A stretch of DNA of 43,963 bases from an uncultured Clostridia bacterium (GTDB taxonomy: Bacteria; Bacillota; Clostridia; TANB77; CAG-508), in the NCBI GenBank assembly GCA_944392425.1, contig CALXWM010000007.1, positions 1-43,963 of the forward strand, read 5' to 3'. The position numbers were made by a program, and so were the translations under genes. Below the pieces are notes generated by a model. That model was given only the letters and a program-made list of their open reading frames with translations. It was not told the origin of the DNA and did not search any database. Shown piece after piece: positions 23,643-32,612 of the stretch. Position 1 is the stretch's first letter. The number at the start of each line of letters is the position of its first letter.

Positions 23643-25247
23643 ATGAAAATTAACAAAGGATTTAATAAAATAATAAAAATTATTGGAATAATATGTATTG
23701 CTTTATTGACAATATTAGTATATATAAGCAATACTGTACTTGGAACACACGAGATAATAGAAATCTTTTTAAATAATATATTCACTATAATTTTACTTAT
23801 TGCAATTTTTATAGCTTTTTATATATTTTTAGACAAAATTAATGACATAAAATTAAAAACGAAAACGAAAACTATATTATTTATTGCTTTGCTAATAATA
23901 TATTTAATAGCTCAAATACTATGGATAAACATAAGAAAATCATATCCTGTAAGTGATCAATATGAAGTTTACAATGATGCAAAAATAATTGCAGAGGGAA
24001 ATATAAATGAATTAATAAAAAACGAATATTTACAAATGTATCCACACCAAACTACATTAATTACTTTTTATGCATTAACTTATAGAATATGTGGCTCTAC
24101 AAATGTGGTTATATTACAGTACTTAAATGCAATTGCAAATACATTTACAATATTTGGATTATATCTTATTGCAAAAGTTATATCTGATAAACAAAACTCT
24201 TTAAATTTTTTTGCAGTTATATTTTTATCAATTGCATTTATACCATTATCAATGCTCTCAACATTCGTATATGGAGATTTAGTAGGACTAGCCTTTGGAG
24301 TCTTTTCAACATATTTTGTAATAAAATATGCTAAAATGCAAAAAATGAGGTATTTGATTATTTCTGCGATATTAATGAGTCTGGCTTGCTATTGTAGAAC
24401 TAATATGTTAATATTTTTTATAGCACTAACTATATACTTATTTATAGATTGTATAAAACATAGTTCAATAAAAAATAAAGATAAAATAAATGCAAAACCT
24501 AATAAAGTAGTAAAAATAATTTTAATATTTATTTTTATTATTATAAGTATACTTCCTACTAATATAGTAAAAAACTATATGGCAAATAAGCTACAGTTAG
24601 AAAAAGAAAATCAATTTCCTACAATAGGACATATAAACCATGGAATATCATATGAAAGCTTTAGAGGACCTGGATGGTATGTAGACAAATATGTTGATGA
24701 GTGGAAAGCAAATGGACACAATAATGAAGTATTTAAACAAAGAGCAAAATCTTTAATTAATGAATATATACATAACCCAATTATGTGCTTTACATTTTTT
24801 ATAAATAAAATAGATTCTATGTGGACTGATCCTACTTTTGGAAGTGTTTGGTACAATACTGAATCTATGGAAATAAATGATGAAGATATAACAAAAGAAG
24901 AATTTATTAGCTATTATAACTTAACTCTATCAATAAAAGATAAACAACTTATTTTTATAATAATCGGAAAAATAATTTTAATAATAATTTATTCATCAAT
25001 ATTTTTATTATTAATAAGAAATAAGAATATAACTAATGAACAAATGTTACTTATACTTATATTTTTAGGTGGATTTGCATTTCAATTATTTTGGGAAGGA
25101 AAATCAAGATATATATTACCTTTTGTATTAATGCTAATTCCTTTAGCGAGTATAGGAATAAAAGAAAATATACAATTTGCAAATAGTATTATAAAAAATA
25201 TAAAAAGCAAAAGAAATATGATAAATTTGGAAAAATCAAGGAGGTAA
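23643..25247 (+). CDS. GT-C glycosyltransferase, PMT/ArnT-like membrane protein
   Basis: 534 residues, about 12 membrane segments. The first large loop reads KSYPVSDQYEVYNDAKIIAE, matching the acidic first-loop motif of the dolichyl-phosphate-mannose-mannosyltransferase/GT39-GT83 group. MYPHQTTLITFYALTYRI and a CYCRTNMLIFFIAL segment follow, and a re-entrant region ends FQLFWEGKSRYILPFVLMLI, the conserved GKSRYxLP block of bacterial PMT_2-like proteins. It is expected to transfer a sugar from a polyprenyl phosphate to a glycan or protein outside the cell. It lies directly after the two GtrB-like donors' genes. Its ribosome site is weak (AAAGAA), and a nested out-of-frame ATG (23635) lies just before. 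Confidence 0.8.
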   Translation: MKINKGFNKIIKIIGIICIALLTILVYISNTVLGTHEIIEIFLNNIFTIILLIAIFIAFYIFLDKINDIKLKTKTKTILFIALLIIYLIAQILWINIRKSYPVSDQYEVYNDAKIIAEGNINELIKNEYLQMYPHQTTLITFYALTYRICGSTNVVILQYLNAIANTFTIFGLYLIAKVISDKQNSLNFFAVIFLSIAFIPLSMLSTFVYGDLVGLAFGVFSTYFVIKYAKMQKMRYLIISAILMSLACYCRTNMLIFFIALTIYLFIDCIKHSSIKNKDKINAKPNKVVKIILIFIFIIISILPTNIVKNYMANKLQLEKENQFPTIGHINHGISYESFRGPGWYVDKYVDEWKANGHNNEVFKQRAKSLINEYIHNPIMCFTFFINKIDSMWTDPTFGSVWYNTESMEINDEDITKEEFISYYNLTLSIKDKQLIFIIIGKIILIIIYSSIFLLLIRNKNITNEQMLLILIFLGGFAFQLFWEGKSRYILPFVLMLIPLASIGIKENIQFANSIIKNIKSKRNMINLEKSRR

Positions 25248-25249
25248 TT

Positions 25250-26344
25250 ATGTGGGGAGATATTGCAATAGCATTCTTACTAGCATTTATAACATCATTT
25301 GTTATGGTACCATATACAATTAAGTTGGCAAAAAAAGTAGGAGCAATTGATTATCCGTCCGATAGAAGAGTAAACAAAAAACCTATACCAAGAATAGGTG
25401 GTATAGCTGTTATAATAGGTTTTTTGGTGTCAGCTATTTACTTGGTTATAACTATGTCAATTGAAGGTAATTTAGAACTTGGCCAGCCAGATAACTATAG
25501 AATGAAACTTCTAGGTTTTTTACTTGGAATAATTGTTTTAAGCATATTCGCATATATAGATGATGTGAAAACTTTAAAACCTTGGCAAAAACTAATTGGA
25601 CAAGTTGTGTCTGCATTAATTATATATTTCTTTGGAATAAGAATTGATACAATAAATGAAGTAACAATTCATCCAGCTTTAAGTTTCATACTTACTATTG
25701 GATGGTTAGTGGGCATAACAAATGCTATTAACCTAATTGATGGTTTAGATGGATTGTCATCAGGTGTATCGCTAATATCTTGTATTAGCTTACTTATAAT
25801 ATTTGCAACAAATGATTCACCACTCATATCAATAATTTTAATAACAGCATTGGCAGGTGCAATTGGTGGATTTTTACCATTTAATATAAATCCAGCCAAA
25901 ACTTTTATAGGTGATGTTGGAGCACAATTTTTAGGATTTAGTTTGGCAACAATTTCAATATTAGGAGTAGCAAAAACAGTTACACTTGTAGTACTTATAG
26001 CACCAATACTAGTACTAGCCCTTCCTATATTTGATACACTATTTGCTATAATAAGAAGAATTGTAAAAGGTAAATCACTAAAAGCAGTATTTCAAGCAGA
26101 TAAAGGACATTTACACCATAGACTAATGAAAAGAGGTTTTTCACAAAAACAAGCTGTAGCAATACTTTATGGAGCAAGTGCTACACTTGGAATGTTTGCA
26201 GTTATATTAATTGATGATGGCATATGGAAAGCTCTTTCATTTGCACTTATAGTAATTGCAGTTATTGCTATAGGCTATAAAGAACTTAAAAATTTTAAAA
26301 ATGAAGAGATAAAGAGTATAAAGGAAAAACGTAAAACTAAATAA
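25250..26344 (+). CDS. tagO: Undecaprenyl-phosphate N-acetylglucosamine-1-phosphate transferase (TagO/WecA family)
   Basis: 364 residues, about 11 membrane segments. It transfers GlcNAc-1-phosphate from UDP-GlcNAc to undecaprenyl phosphate, the first step of wall teichoic acid and related polymers. Motifs: DYPSDRRVNKKPIPRIGGIA (N-terminal UDP-sugar loop), DD at 104-105 (YIDDVKTLKPWQK), NLIDGLDGLSSG (161-172), FIGDVGAQFLGF (219-230) and HLHHR (287-291), the HxHHR motif separating WecA/TagO from MraY. RBS GGAGG precedes ATG 25250, two nt after the preceding stop, so it is in the operon. Presence with the ABC exporter at 12647-14227 ties the locus to an ABC-exported wall polymer. Confidence 0.92.
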   Translation: MWGDIAIAFLLAFITSFVMVPYTIKLAKKVGAIDYPSDRRVNKKPIPRIGGIAVIIGFLVSAIYLVITMSIEGNLELGQPDNYRMKLLGFLLGIIVLSIFAYIDDVKTLKPWQKLIGQVVSALIIYFFGIRIDTINEVTIHPALSFILTIGWLVGITNAINLIDGLDGLSSGVSLISCISLLIIFATNDSPLISIILITALAGAIGGFLPFNINPAKTFIGDVGAQFLGFSLATISILGVAKTVTLVVLIAPILVLALPIFDTLFAIIRRIVKGKSLKAVFQADKGHLHHRLMKRGFSQKQAVAILYGASATLGMFAVILIDDGIWKALSFALIVIAVIAIGYKELKNFKNEEIKSIKEKRKTK

Positions 26345-26377
26345 ATTTTTAATTTGCAACTAATTATTTTAAAATAA

Positions 26378-26530
26378 AGCGACAATATATGTTTTGAAGC
26401 TTTTAGCGACCTGAAGCAGCGTTGAGCATTTGAAACTTTAACTAAGTAGGACTGCTGAAGTGAGCGTGCGAGAGCCTGAGCGAAGGCGAACCTCGAAGCA
26501 AATGCGGAAAAATGTATATTGGAGCTTTAA
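26378..26530. repeat. GC-richer intergenic element with terminal inverted repeats, copy 3 (inverted)
   Basis: Reverse orientation relative to copies 1 and 2. Its right end AATGTATATTGGAGCTT equals the left end of copy 1 on the other strand. GCAAATGCGGAAAA, GTGAGCGTGCGAG and AGCGACCTGAAGCAGCG match CGCATTTGC, CACGCTCAC and the TAGGTCGCT block of copy 1. Outer bases of the left end (GCGACAATATATG) no longer pair fully. It fills the gap between tagO and ruvB. Confidence 0.7.
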
Positions 26531-26586
26531 TATAAAAGTAAAATCACAAATTTAAAAATTTATTTGGTTTTAGAAAGGATTGAACA

Positions 26587-27597
26587 ATGGATGATGAAAA
26601 CTTAATTAGTCCAAATGTTGTAGATGAGCAAGAATCACAGCAAGAAAATGTACTTAGACCCAAAACTTTGAGTGAGTATATAGGACAGACTAAAGTAAAA
26701 GAAAATATGAAGATCTATATTGAAGCGGCAAAAAAAAGAGAAGAACCATTAGACCATGTACTTTTATATGGACCACCGGGACTAGGTAAAACAACACTTG
26801 CAAATATCATTTCACACGAAATGAATTCTAATTTAAAAATAACTTCAGGACCAGCAATAGAAAAGCCAGGAGATTTAGCAGCACTTCTTACAAATCTTTC
26901 TGAATTTGATGTGCTTTTTATAGATGAAATACATAGATTGAACAAAAGTGTAGAAGAAATACTTTACCCCGCATTAGAAGATTTTACACTTGACATAATT
27001 ATAGGAAAAGGACCTAGTGCTAGATCAATAAGACTTGACTTACCAAAGTTTACTTTAATAGGTGCAACAACTAGAGCAGGAGCATTAACAACACCGCTTA
27101 GAGACAGATTTGGTATTGTAGAAAGACTAGAACTATATAATAGTGAAGAACTAACAACAATAGTAAAAAGATCTGCAAACATTTTAGAAATATCAATAGA
27201 AAATGATGCAGCAGTAGAAATAGCAAAGCGTTCAAGGGGAACACCAAGAATTGCAAATAGACTTTTAAAAAGAGTAAGAGATTATGCATCTGTTCTTGGA
27301 AATGGTACAATTACTTTAGATATAGCGAAAATTGCTTTGAATAAATTAGACATAGATGACATAGGTCTAGACTCAATAGATAGAAGATTATTAACAACAA
27401 TGATAGAAAAGTATAAGGGTAAGCCTGTTGGAATAGAAACTTTGGCAACAACTCTAGGAGAAGAAGTAACAACAATAGAAGATGTTTACGAGCCATATTT
27501 AATACAAATTGGTTATATATCTAGAACACCAAGAGGAAGAATAGCCCTTCCAGAAGCATATAAGCATTTGGGATTGGAGTATAATGGGGAAAGTTAA
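26587..27597 (+). CDS. ruvB: Holliday junction branch migration ATPase RuvB
   Basis: 336 residues, full length for the family. AAA+ motor that, with RuvA, drives branch migration of Holliday junctions. Motifs: [19 protein letters not shown], Walker A GPPGLGKT (62-69), Walker [10 protein letters not shown] (111-119), sensor [19 protein letters not shown] and C-terminal winged-helix [28 protein letters not shown] precedes ATG 26587. ruvA is not in the window. In many Clostridia ruvB is followed by queA; here 9.5 kb of other genes intervene. Confidence 0.97.
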   Translation: MDDENLISPNVVDEQESQQENVLRPKTLSEYIGQTKVKENMKIYIEAAKKREEPLDHVLLYGPPGLGKTTLANIISHEMNSNLKITSGPAIEKPGDLAALLTNLSEFDVLFIDEIHRLNKSVEEILYPALEDFTLDIIIGKGPSARSIRLDLPKFTLIGATTRAGALTTPLRDRFGIVERLELYNSEELTTIVKRSANILEISIENDAAVEIAKRSRGTPRIANRLLKRVRDYASVLGNGTITLDIAKIALNKLDIDDIGLDSIDRRLLTTMIEKYKGKPVGIETLATTLGEEVTTIEDVYEPYLIQIGYISRTPRGRIALPEAYKHLGLEYNGES

Positions 27598-27686
27598 TAT
27601 GTTCTTACAAGCCAATATATATTCTTTTAATAATAAAATATAAATATTTACCGTAAAAACAAAAGAGTGAGAAAAAGGAGAAACAA

Positions 27687-29579
27687 ATGAATTTAAAAGG
27701 GATATTGTATGTAGCAAGCATTATTTTATTGCAAATAGTATTTTTATGTAAAAAGAAGACGGACAAAAAGTTAAACTTATTTGGAACAATTGGAGTAAGT
27801 ATTGTATTAATAATGTGTTTTAATGCATTTATAAGCTATTGCTTGACATTTTTTTATTTAAAGACAACTCTTACAACACTAACAATTATAAATTTACTAT
27901 TTTCAATAATTATTGGGATTTGGATATCTAAAGATAGAAAGAAAAAAACAGAATTTGCTATGCAAAAATATGAAGTAAATAAAATGGATATTTTTGCTAT
28001 AGTAATAATTGGAATTGTTACAATATTTACAACAGTTTTAAACTTCGGAACTTCATTTAATATAAAATATGAGTCTTCTGATCCTTCATGCCATTACTTA
28101 ACATCTTTAAAATTTATGAAAGAAGAAAAACTTTTATCTACTTCAAAAGATGATTTATATAAAAATTTTACTACAAGAAAATTTGCATCATATGTAAATT
28201 CAGGACTTTTAATGAAATGCTTTGAAGGAAAAATAGATTACATAGATAACTACAAAATTTTTATAGCTTTTGGAATATTTATGTTATTCTTAACAGGATA
28301 TTTATTATATTTCATACTAAATCATTTTACAAAAGATGATAAAACCAAAATGCTGGCATTAGTTTTTTCAGTACTATGTATGCTAGGCTATCCATTAAAT
28401 AGTTTGCTTTTTGGATTTGAATATATGAGCTTGTCTTTTACAGTTATTTTGGCAATAATAGAAATTATATATTTAATTGGCAAAAATAGTATAAGCAAAA
28501 ACTGGTATATAACAATATTATTTTTATTAAACTTTGGACTATTTTGCTCTTATTATATGTTTGTACCATTTGTATATCCAGCAGAGTGGATTTATTTGTG
28601 CATAGTTTCATATCAAAAAGACAAAAAGATATTTACCAAAAACAACATATTCACTTTAACTGTAACATTATTACTGCCATTTTTCTTGGGTTACATATAT
28701 CACTTAGCACCAAGTATTTATCAAGTATTAATAAAAGATAATGCATTAGATGGAGATATATTTTCAACATCTAAAGGAATAATTGATGGCGGATTTAATA
28801 TAGGTGGATACATTTATACAAACTTGTATTCTAATTTTGTTTTACTACTACCACTATCACTTTATGTTACAATTAAAAACTTTAAAGAAAATAAGTTTGT
28901 CTCACTAATGTTTATTTTTAATGTATTGTTTATAATAGTTTTACTTATAGGAAGAGTATTTGACAAAGTATCATACTATTATTTATCAAAAAATTATTTT
29001 ACACTATGGATTATAATGTTTATACTTAACTTTAGAGCACTTATGTACATATATAAGAAACATAAAGTTATGCCTTTTGCATTAACAGGAATTTATATTA
29101 TAATTTTGATTGTATATATTATTTTAGTACCTACTGAATTAAAAAATGAGGAATTAAACTCACACGAAAATATATTTACTGTTATGGATATATTTGGAAT
29201 AAATAAAAATATACTTTTGGAAAAACAAACTGAATTAACAGGTTCAGAAATAGAATTTATTAAAGAGGCACTAGAAAAAATACCAGAAGGCTCTGAATAT
29301 ATATGTGCATTTAATTCTAAGGCAATGGCGTGGTCATATCCACTAACAGGAGAATTACTAGAAAATAAACTTACAAAAACAAAGACAGGACAAACAAGGA
29401 TTGATTATACGCATTTAACATTAGAAAAAACATTGGCTAGAGCAGATTATGCTATTATGTTAAAACATGATCATGAATATAGTTTAATAAATTCAAAAAT
29501 TTTTAATAATTACGATATAATATATGAAACAGATTTAGGAATTGTTGCAGTAAATAACAACCCAGATAAAAGTTGGTAA
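27687..29579 (+). CDS. Large polytopic membrane protein, GT-C-like, unassigned
   Basis: 630 residues with about 13 membrane segments, most in the first 480 residues, followed by a soluble tail of about 130 residues. The first outside loop after the fourth segment reads IKYESSDPSCHYLTSLKFMK, with an acidic/His motif comparable in position to the catalytic loop of GT-C enzymes. I do not recognise a named family. The soluble tail (EFIKEALEKIPEGSEYIC, then TYETDLG-like strands) has an alpha/beta look. AAAGGAGAAAC precedes ATG 27687. It is followed by two more membrane proteins on the same strand. Surface glycan modification is inferred from context and topology only. Confidence 0.6.
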   Translation: MNLKGILYVASIILLQIVFLCKKKTDKKLNLFGTIGVSIVLIMCFNAFISYCLTFFYLKTTLTTLTIINLLFSIIIGIWISKDRKKKTEFAMQKYEVNKMDIFAIVIIGIVTIFTTVLNFGTSFNIKYESSDPSCHYLTSLKFMKEEKLLSTSKDDLYKNFTTRKFASYVNSGLLMKCFEGKIDYIDNYKIFIAFGIFMLFLTGYLLYFILNHFTKDDKTKMLALVFSVLCMLGYPLNSLLFGFEYMSLSFTVILAIIEIIYLIGKNSISKNWYITILFLLNFGLFCSYYMFVPFVYPAEWIYLCIVSYQKDKKIFTKNNIFTLTVTLLLPFFLGYIYHLAPSIYQVLIKDNALDGDIFSTSKGIIDGGFNIGGYIYTNLYSNFVLLLPLSLYVTIKNFKENKFVSLMFIFNVLFIIVLLIGRVFDKVSYYYLSKNYFTLWIIMFILNFRALMYIYKKHKVMPFALTGIYIIILIVYIILVPTELKNEELNSHENIFTVMDIFGINKNILLEKQTELTGSEIEFIKEALEKIPEGSEYICAFNSKAMAWSYPLTGELLENKLTKTKTGQTRIDYTHLTLEKTLARADYAIMLKHDHEYSLINSKIFNNYDIIYETDLGIVAVNNNPDKSW

Positions 29580-29655
29580 AATTTTTTAGGTAGTTTTATT
29601 AATTAAACATAAATACTACTATGTAATTATTAAAAAAGAAAGGTTTTCAATTAAA

Positions 29656-31008
29656 ATGTTAAAAACAATCATAAAATATGTAATAACATTTATTGTTACA
29701 ATGATAATATTAATAAGTTTGCTATTTTTGAGTTCATTAATACCATCAAGTTACATAGAAGAAAATGTTAGAAAATCATCAGAGTTTTTAGATGATAGAG
29801 ACATATATGAGAAAGAAGGAATAAAAACTTTTGGAAAAACAGAAATATTATTTTTATTTACAGATGCCATAATGTTAAATACAGCTTATTCAATAGATAG
29901 CAATCATCCTTATGAATCAATGATGCTTGCTAGAAAAAACTATATACCTGGGCAAACACAAAATATGCATGAAGAAGTGCCGGTAAATATAGGAACAAGC
30001 CCTAATTATGTTGACGAATTTGGAAATACTTTTCAAGTTGCAGAATTATATGGATTAATGCATGGGGAAAATATAGTAGACTCATATGAATATACTAGAT
30101 ATTGGCACGGATATTTAATATTTTTAAGACCACTTTTAACTATACTAAGTGTTGAAGGAATTAGAAATTTATTATTTGTTATTACTATAATACTAACTAT
30201 AACAGTATTATTCCTTATCATAAAAAAGATAAACTTTATAACTGCAATTATATATTTATTATCGTTTTTGGCAGTGAATTTATTTGTAATATGCAATTCA
30301 ATGAATGAAATCACAACATTTATAATTGCTTTAGTCGCAATGATTTTTATATTATTAAAAAACGGAAAATTTAAAAATCCGGCATCTGTCTTTTTAGTAA
30401 TAGGTATGTGCACAAGTTTTTTTGACTTATTAACTACGCCACTAGTAACAATAGGCCTAACACTTCCTCTATATGTATTGCTAAATATAAAAGATAATAA
30501 CAAAAAGCTATATTTAGCTTGTTTTAAAATATGTATTGGTTGGGTAGTAGGCTATGGGCTATGTTGGGCATTGAAATGGGCAATAACAGATATAACTTTA
30601 AATAAACATATAATATCAGATGCAATAAAACAAGTAGTAGTTAGGACAGGTGATGTAAGAGATGCCGGATTTTTAAAAATAGTAAAAATTAATCTTATAG
30701 CACTCGGCAAAACTACTATTAGAGTATTTGTTGTACTATTAGCTATTTTTGCTGTAATAGGATTGGCAAAAGAGATATATGTTAAAAAGGTTAAAAAATC
30801 AAAAACAGAAGGGGTACAAATATTAAAAAATTTAATATTCTTAATAATTGCAGTATTTCCATTTGCTTGGTATTTTGCTTTGCAAAATCATTCTTATATA
30901 CACAGCTTTTTTACAAATAGAATACTAGTAATAACTATTTTAAATATTCAAATAGCATTAACTATGTTTATAGGATTGCAGGATAGTATAATGAAAAAAG
31001 ATGATTAA
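29656..31008 (+). CDS. Polytopic membrane protein of unknown function
   Basis: 450 residues. One N-terminal membrane segment (about 7-32), then an outside domain of about 125 residues (IDSNHPYESMMLARKNYIPG, then QTQNMHEEVP and EYTRYWHGYLIFLRPLLTIL), then about seven further segments. It ends in FALQNHSYIHSFFTNRILVI. The early outside loop rich in Asp, His, Arg and Tyr and the later NHSYIHxFFTxR motif look conserved by design, but I do not recognise the family. Position between a GT-C-like gene and a GtrII-like gene suggests a role in exported glycan. AAAGG lies 12 nt before ATG 29656. Confidence 0.6.
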   Translation: MLKTIIKYVITFIVTMIILISLLFLSSLIPSSYIEENVRKSSEFLDDRDIYEKEGIKTFGKTEILFLFTDAIMLNTAYSIDSNHPYESMMLARKNYIPGQTQNMHEEVPVNIGTSPNYVDEFGNTFQVAELYGLMHGENIVDSYEYTRYWHGYLIFLRPLLTILSVEGIRNLLFVITIILTITVLFLIIKKINFITAIIYLLSFLAVNLFVICNSMNEITTFIIALVAMIFILLKNGKFKNPASVFLVIGMCTSFFDLLTTPLVTIGLTLPLYVLLNIKDNNKKLYLACFKICIGWVVGYGLCWALKWAITDITLNKHIISDAIKQVVVRTGDVRDAGFLKIVKINLIALGKTTIRVFVVLLAIFAVIGLAKEIYVKKVKKSKTEGVQILKNLIFLIIAVFPFAWYFALQNHSYIHSFFTNRILVITILNIQIALTMFIGLQDSIMKKDD

Positions 31009-31051
31009 ATTAATATAGTGTGAAGTAAATTATAGAAAACGGAGAAACTAT

Positions 31052-32542
31052 ATGAAAGAAATAACAAAAGAAACTAAGTCAAAAATAAAAACTTTTATAG
31101 TAATATTAGTAATAACATTAATATTTTGTTTGCCATATTTAATTCCACACAAAATTACAGATAGTTATTGGAATATTGGACTAGAGATTAGTGAATATAA
31201 ATACATTCCATTAAAAGATGGCAGAATAATAAATTTTTTAATATTATTTATACTAGATTTATTGAATATTAAAATGGAAACATATTCAATTGTAGTGCAT
31301 TATGTTTGTTTGATAATATATGCTTTTGCAATTTTTAATGTGTATACATATTTAATAAAAATATTAAGCAGTAAAATTGGTCAAGACAATAAGAAAAAAG
31401 CTATAATTTTAATGGGTTCAGTATTAATAATATTAAACCCTCTAACTGTAGAAAATTTTGCATATATTGACAATATAACAATGTCTTTAAGCATTTGCAT
31501 TGGAACTATAGCAGCAAAAACTTTACATGAAAATAAAGAAAAATCATATATAAAAACTACTTTTCTAATGATATTAGCAGGACTATGTTATCAAGGAAAC
31601 TTAAATATGTGGATAGTCCTTAGCATATTATATTTTGCAATAGATGAAAAAAAGCCAGTAAAAGAATGGATAAAATATTTTGCAAAAATAGCTACAATAG
31701 TTATAATAGTATTATCAGCATTGCTAATTACATTAAACATTTGTAATAGTATTATAGGAAATAAGCAAGCTAGATTAGGTGGTGCTAATTTAAGTTTTGA
31801 AGAAATTATTATATTATTTTTAACGTTTTTTATAGAGCCAATTACAATAATAACATTTGGATATTATCCAAAAATGTTAATAATCTCTGTAATAATTATA
31901 ACTGTTTTTATGATAGAGTGGAAAGAAAAGAATAATACAGAAAATATGATATTGAAATATCTTTTGATTGTATGTATAGCAATACTTGCATGTATTGTTC
32001 CAGCTTTTATGCAGAAGAGCATTAACTTATCAGCAAGAACAACAAATGGAATTGGTGCAATAATTGGCGTATCAATAATATATATGTGTCAAATAATTCC
32101 AAAAGAGGGTAAAGTATTTGAAATAATTTTATTAACATTTTCGGTAATAATTATTGGCATAAACTTATTTGACTATTATAATGTGGCATATATGAGCCAA
32201 ATTACAACTGCTGAGGAACAAAAATATGTTAATGAAATAAATAGTATAATGCTTGAATATGAAAAAGAAAATGATATAATACTAAAGAATGTTATATTTT
32301 TCAAAGATAAGAACTATATAGAAACATATAATAATTTTGAATATAATACATTTACTACAAAATCATTGGGAACATCTTATTCTAGAATTTATTGCTTAAA
32401 TTACTATACAAAAAGAAATTTAGTTGAGTTTCCTTCACAGAAAAAAGTATATAATGAATTGTTTTACGACAAAGACTGGAACGAATTTAACAAAGAGCAA
32501 GTACAATTTGACGGAGATACAGTTTATATATGCCTATACTAA
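31052..32542 (+). CDS. GtrII-like membrane glucosyltransferase (GT-C type), second copy
   Basis: 496 residues, about 11 membrane segments and an outside C-terminal tail. It shares the plan of the gene at 16799: an early Asp-Ser-Tyr loop (ITDSYWNIGLEISEYKYIPL) with KDGRIINFLILF, then LNPLTVENFAYIDNITMSLS, GLCYQGNLNMWIVLSI, and an ending DWNEFNKEQVQF plus a short strand. The shared CYQG/SYQG and DWxxFNxEQ motifs are conserved although overall identity is low. Likely a sugar transferase using a polyprenyl-phosphate donor. ACGGAG precedes ATG 31052. Confidence 0.72.
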   Translation: MKEITKETKSKIKTFIVILVITLIFCLPYLIPHKITDSYWNIGLEISEYKYIPLKDGRIINFLILFILDLLNIKMETYSIVVHYVCLIIYAFAIFNVYTYLIKILSSKIGQDNKKKAIILMGSVLIILNPLTVENFAYIDNITMSLSICIGTIAAKTLHENKEKSYIKTTFLMILAGLCYQGNLNMWIVLSILYFAIDEKKPVKEWIKYFAKIATIVIIVLSALLITLNICNSIIGNKQARLGGANLSFEEIIILFLTFFIEPITIITFGYYPKMLIISVIIITVFMIEWKEKNNTENMILKYLLIVCIAILACIVPAFMQKSINLSARTTNGIGAIIGVSIIYMCQIIPKEGKVFEIILLTFSVIIIGINLFDYYNVAYMSQITTAEEQKYVNEINSIMLEYEKENDIILKNVIFFKDKNYIETYNNFEYNTFTTKSLGTSYSRIYCLNYYTKRNLVEFPSQKKVYNELFYDKDWNEFNKEQVQFDGDTVYICLY

Positions 32543-32612
32543 ACAATTTGAAAAAATGCTTGAAATACAACAATTAGCCTTTGAACGAAGCGAGAAAGGA
32601 ATGAATTTTAAT

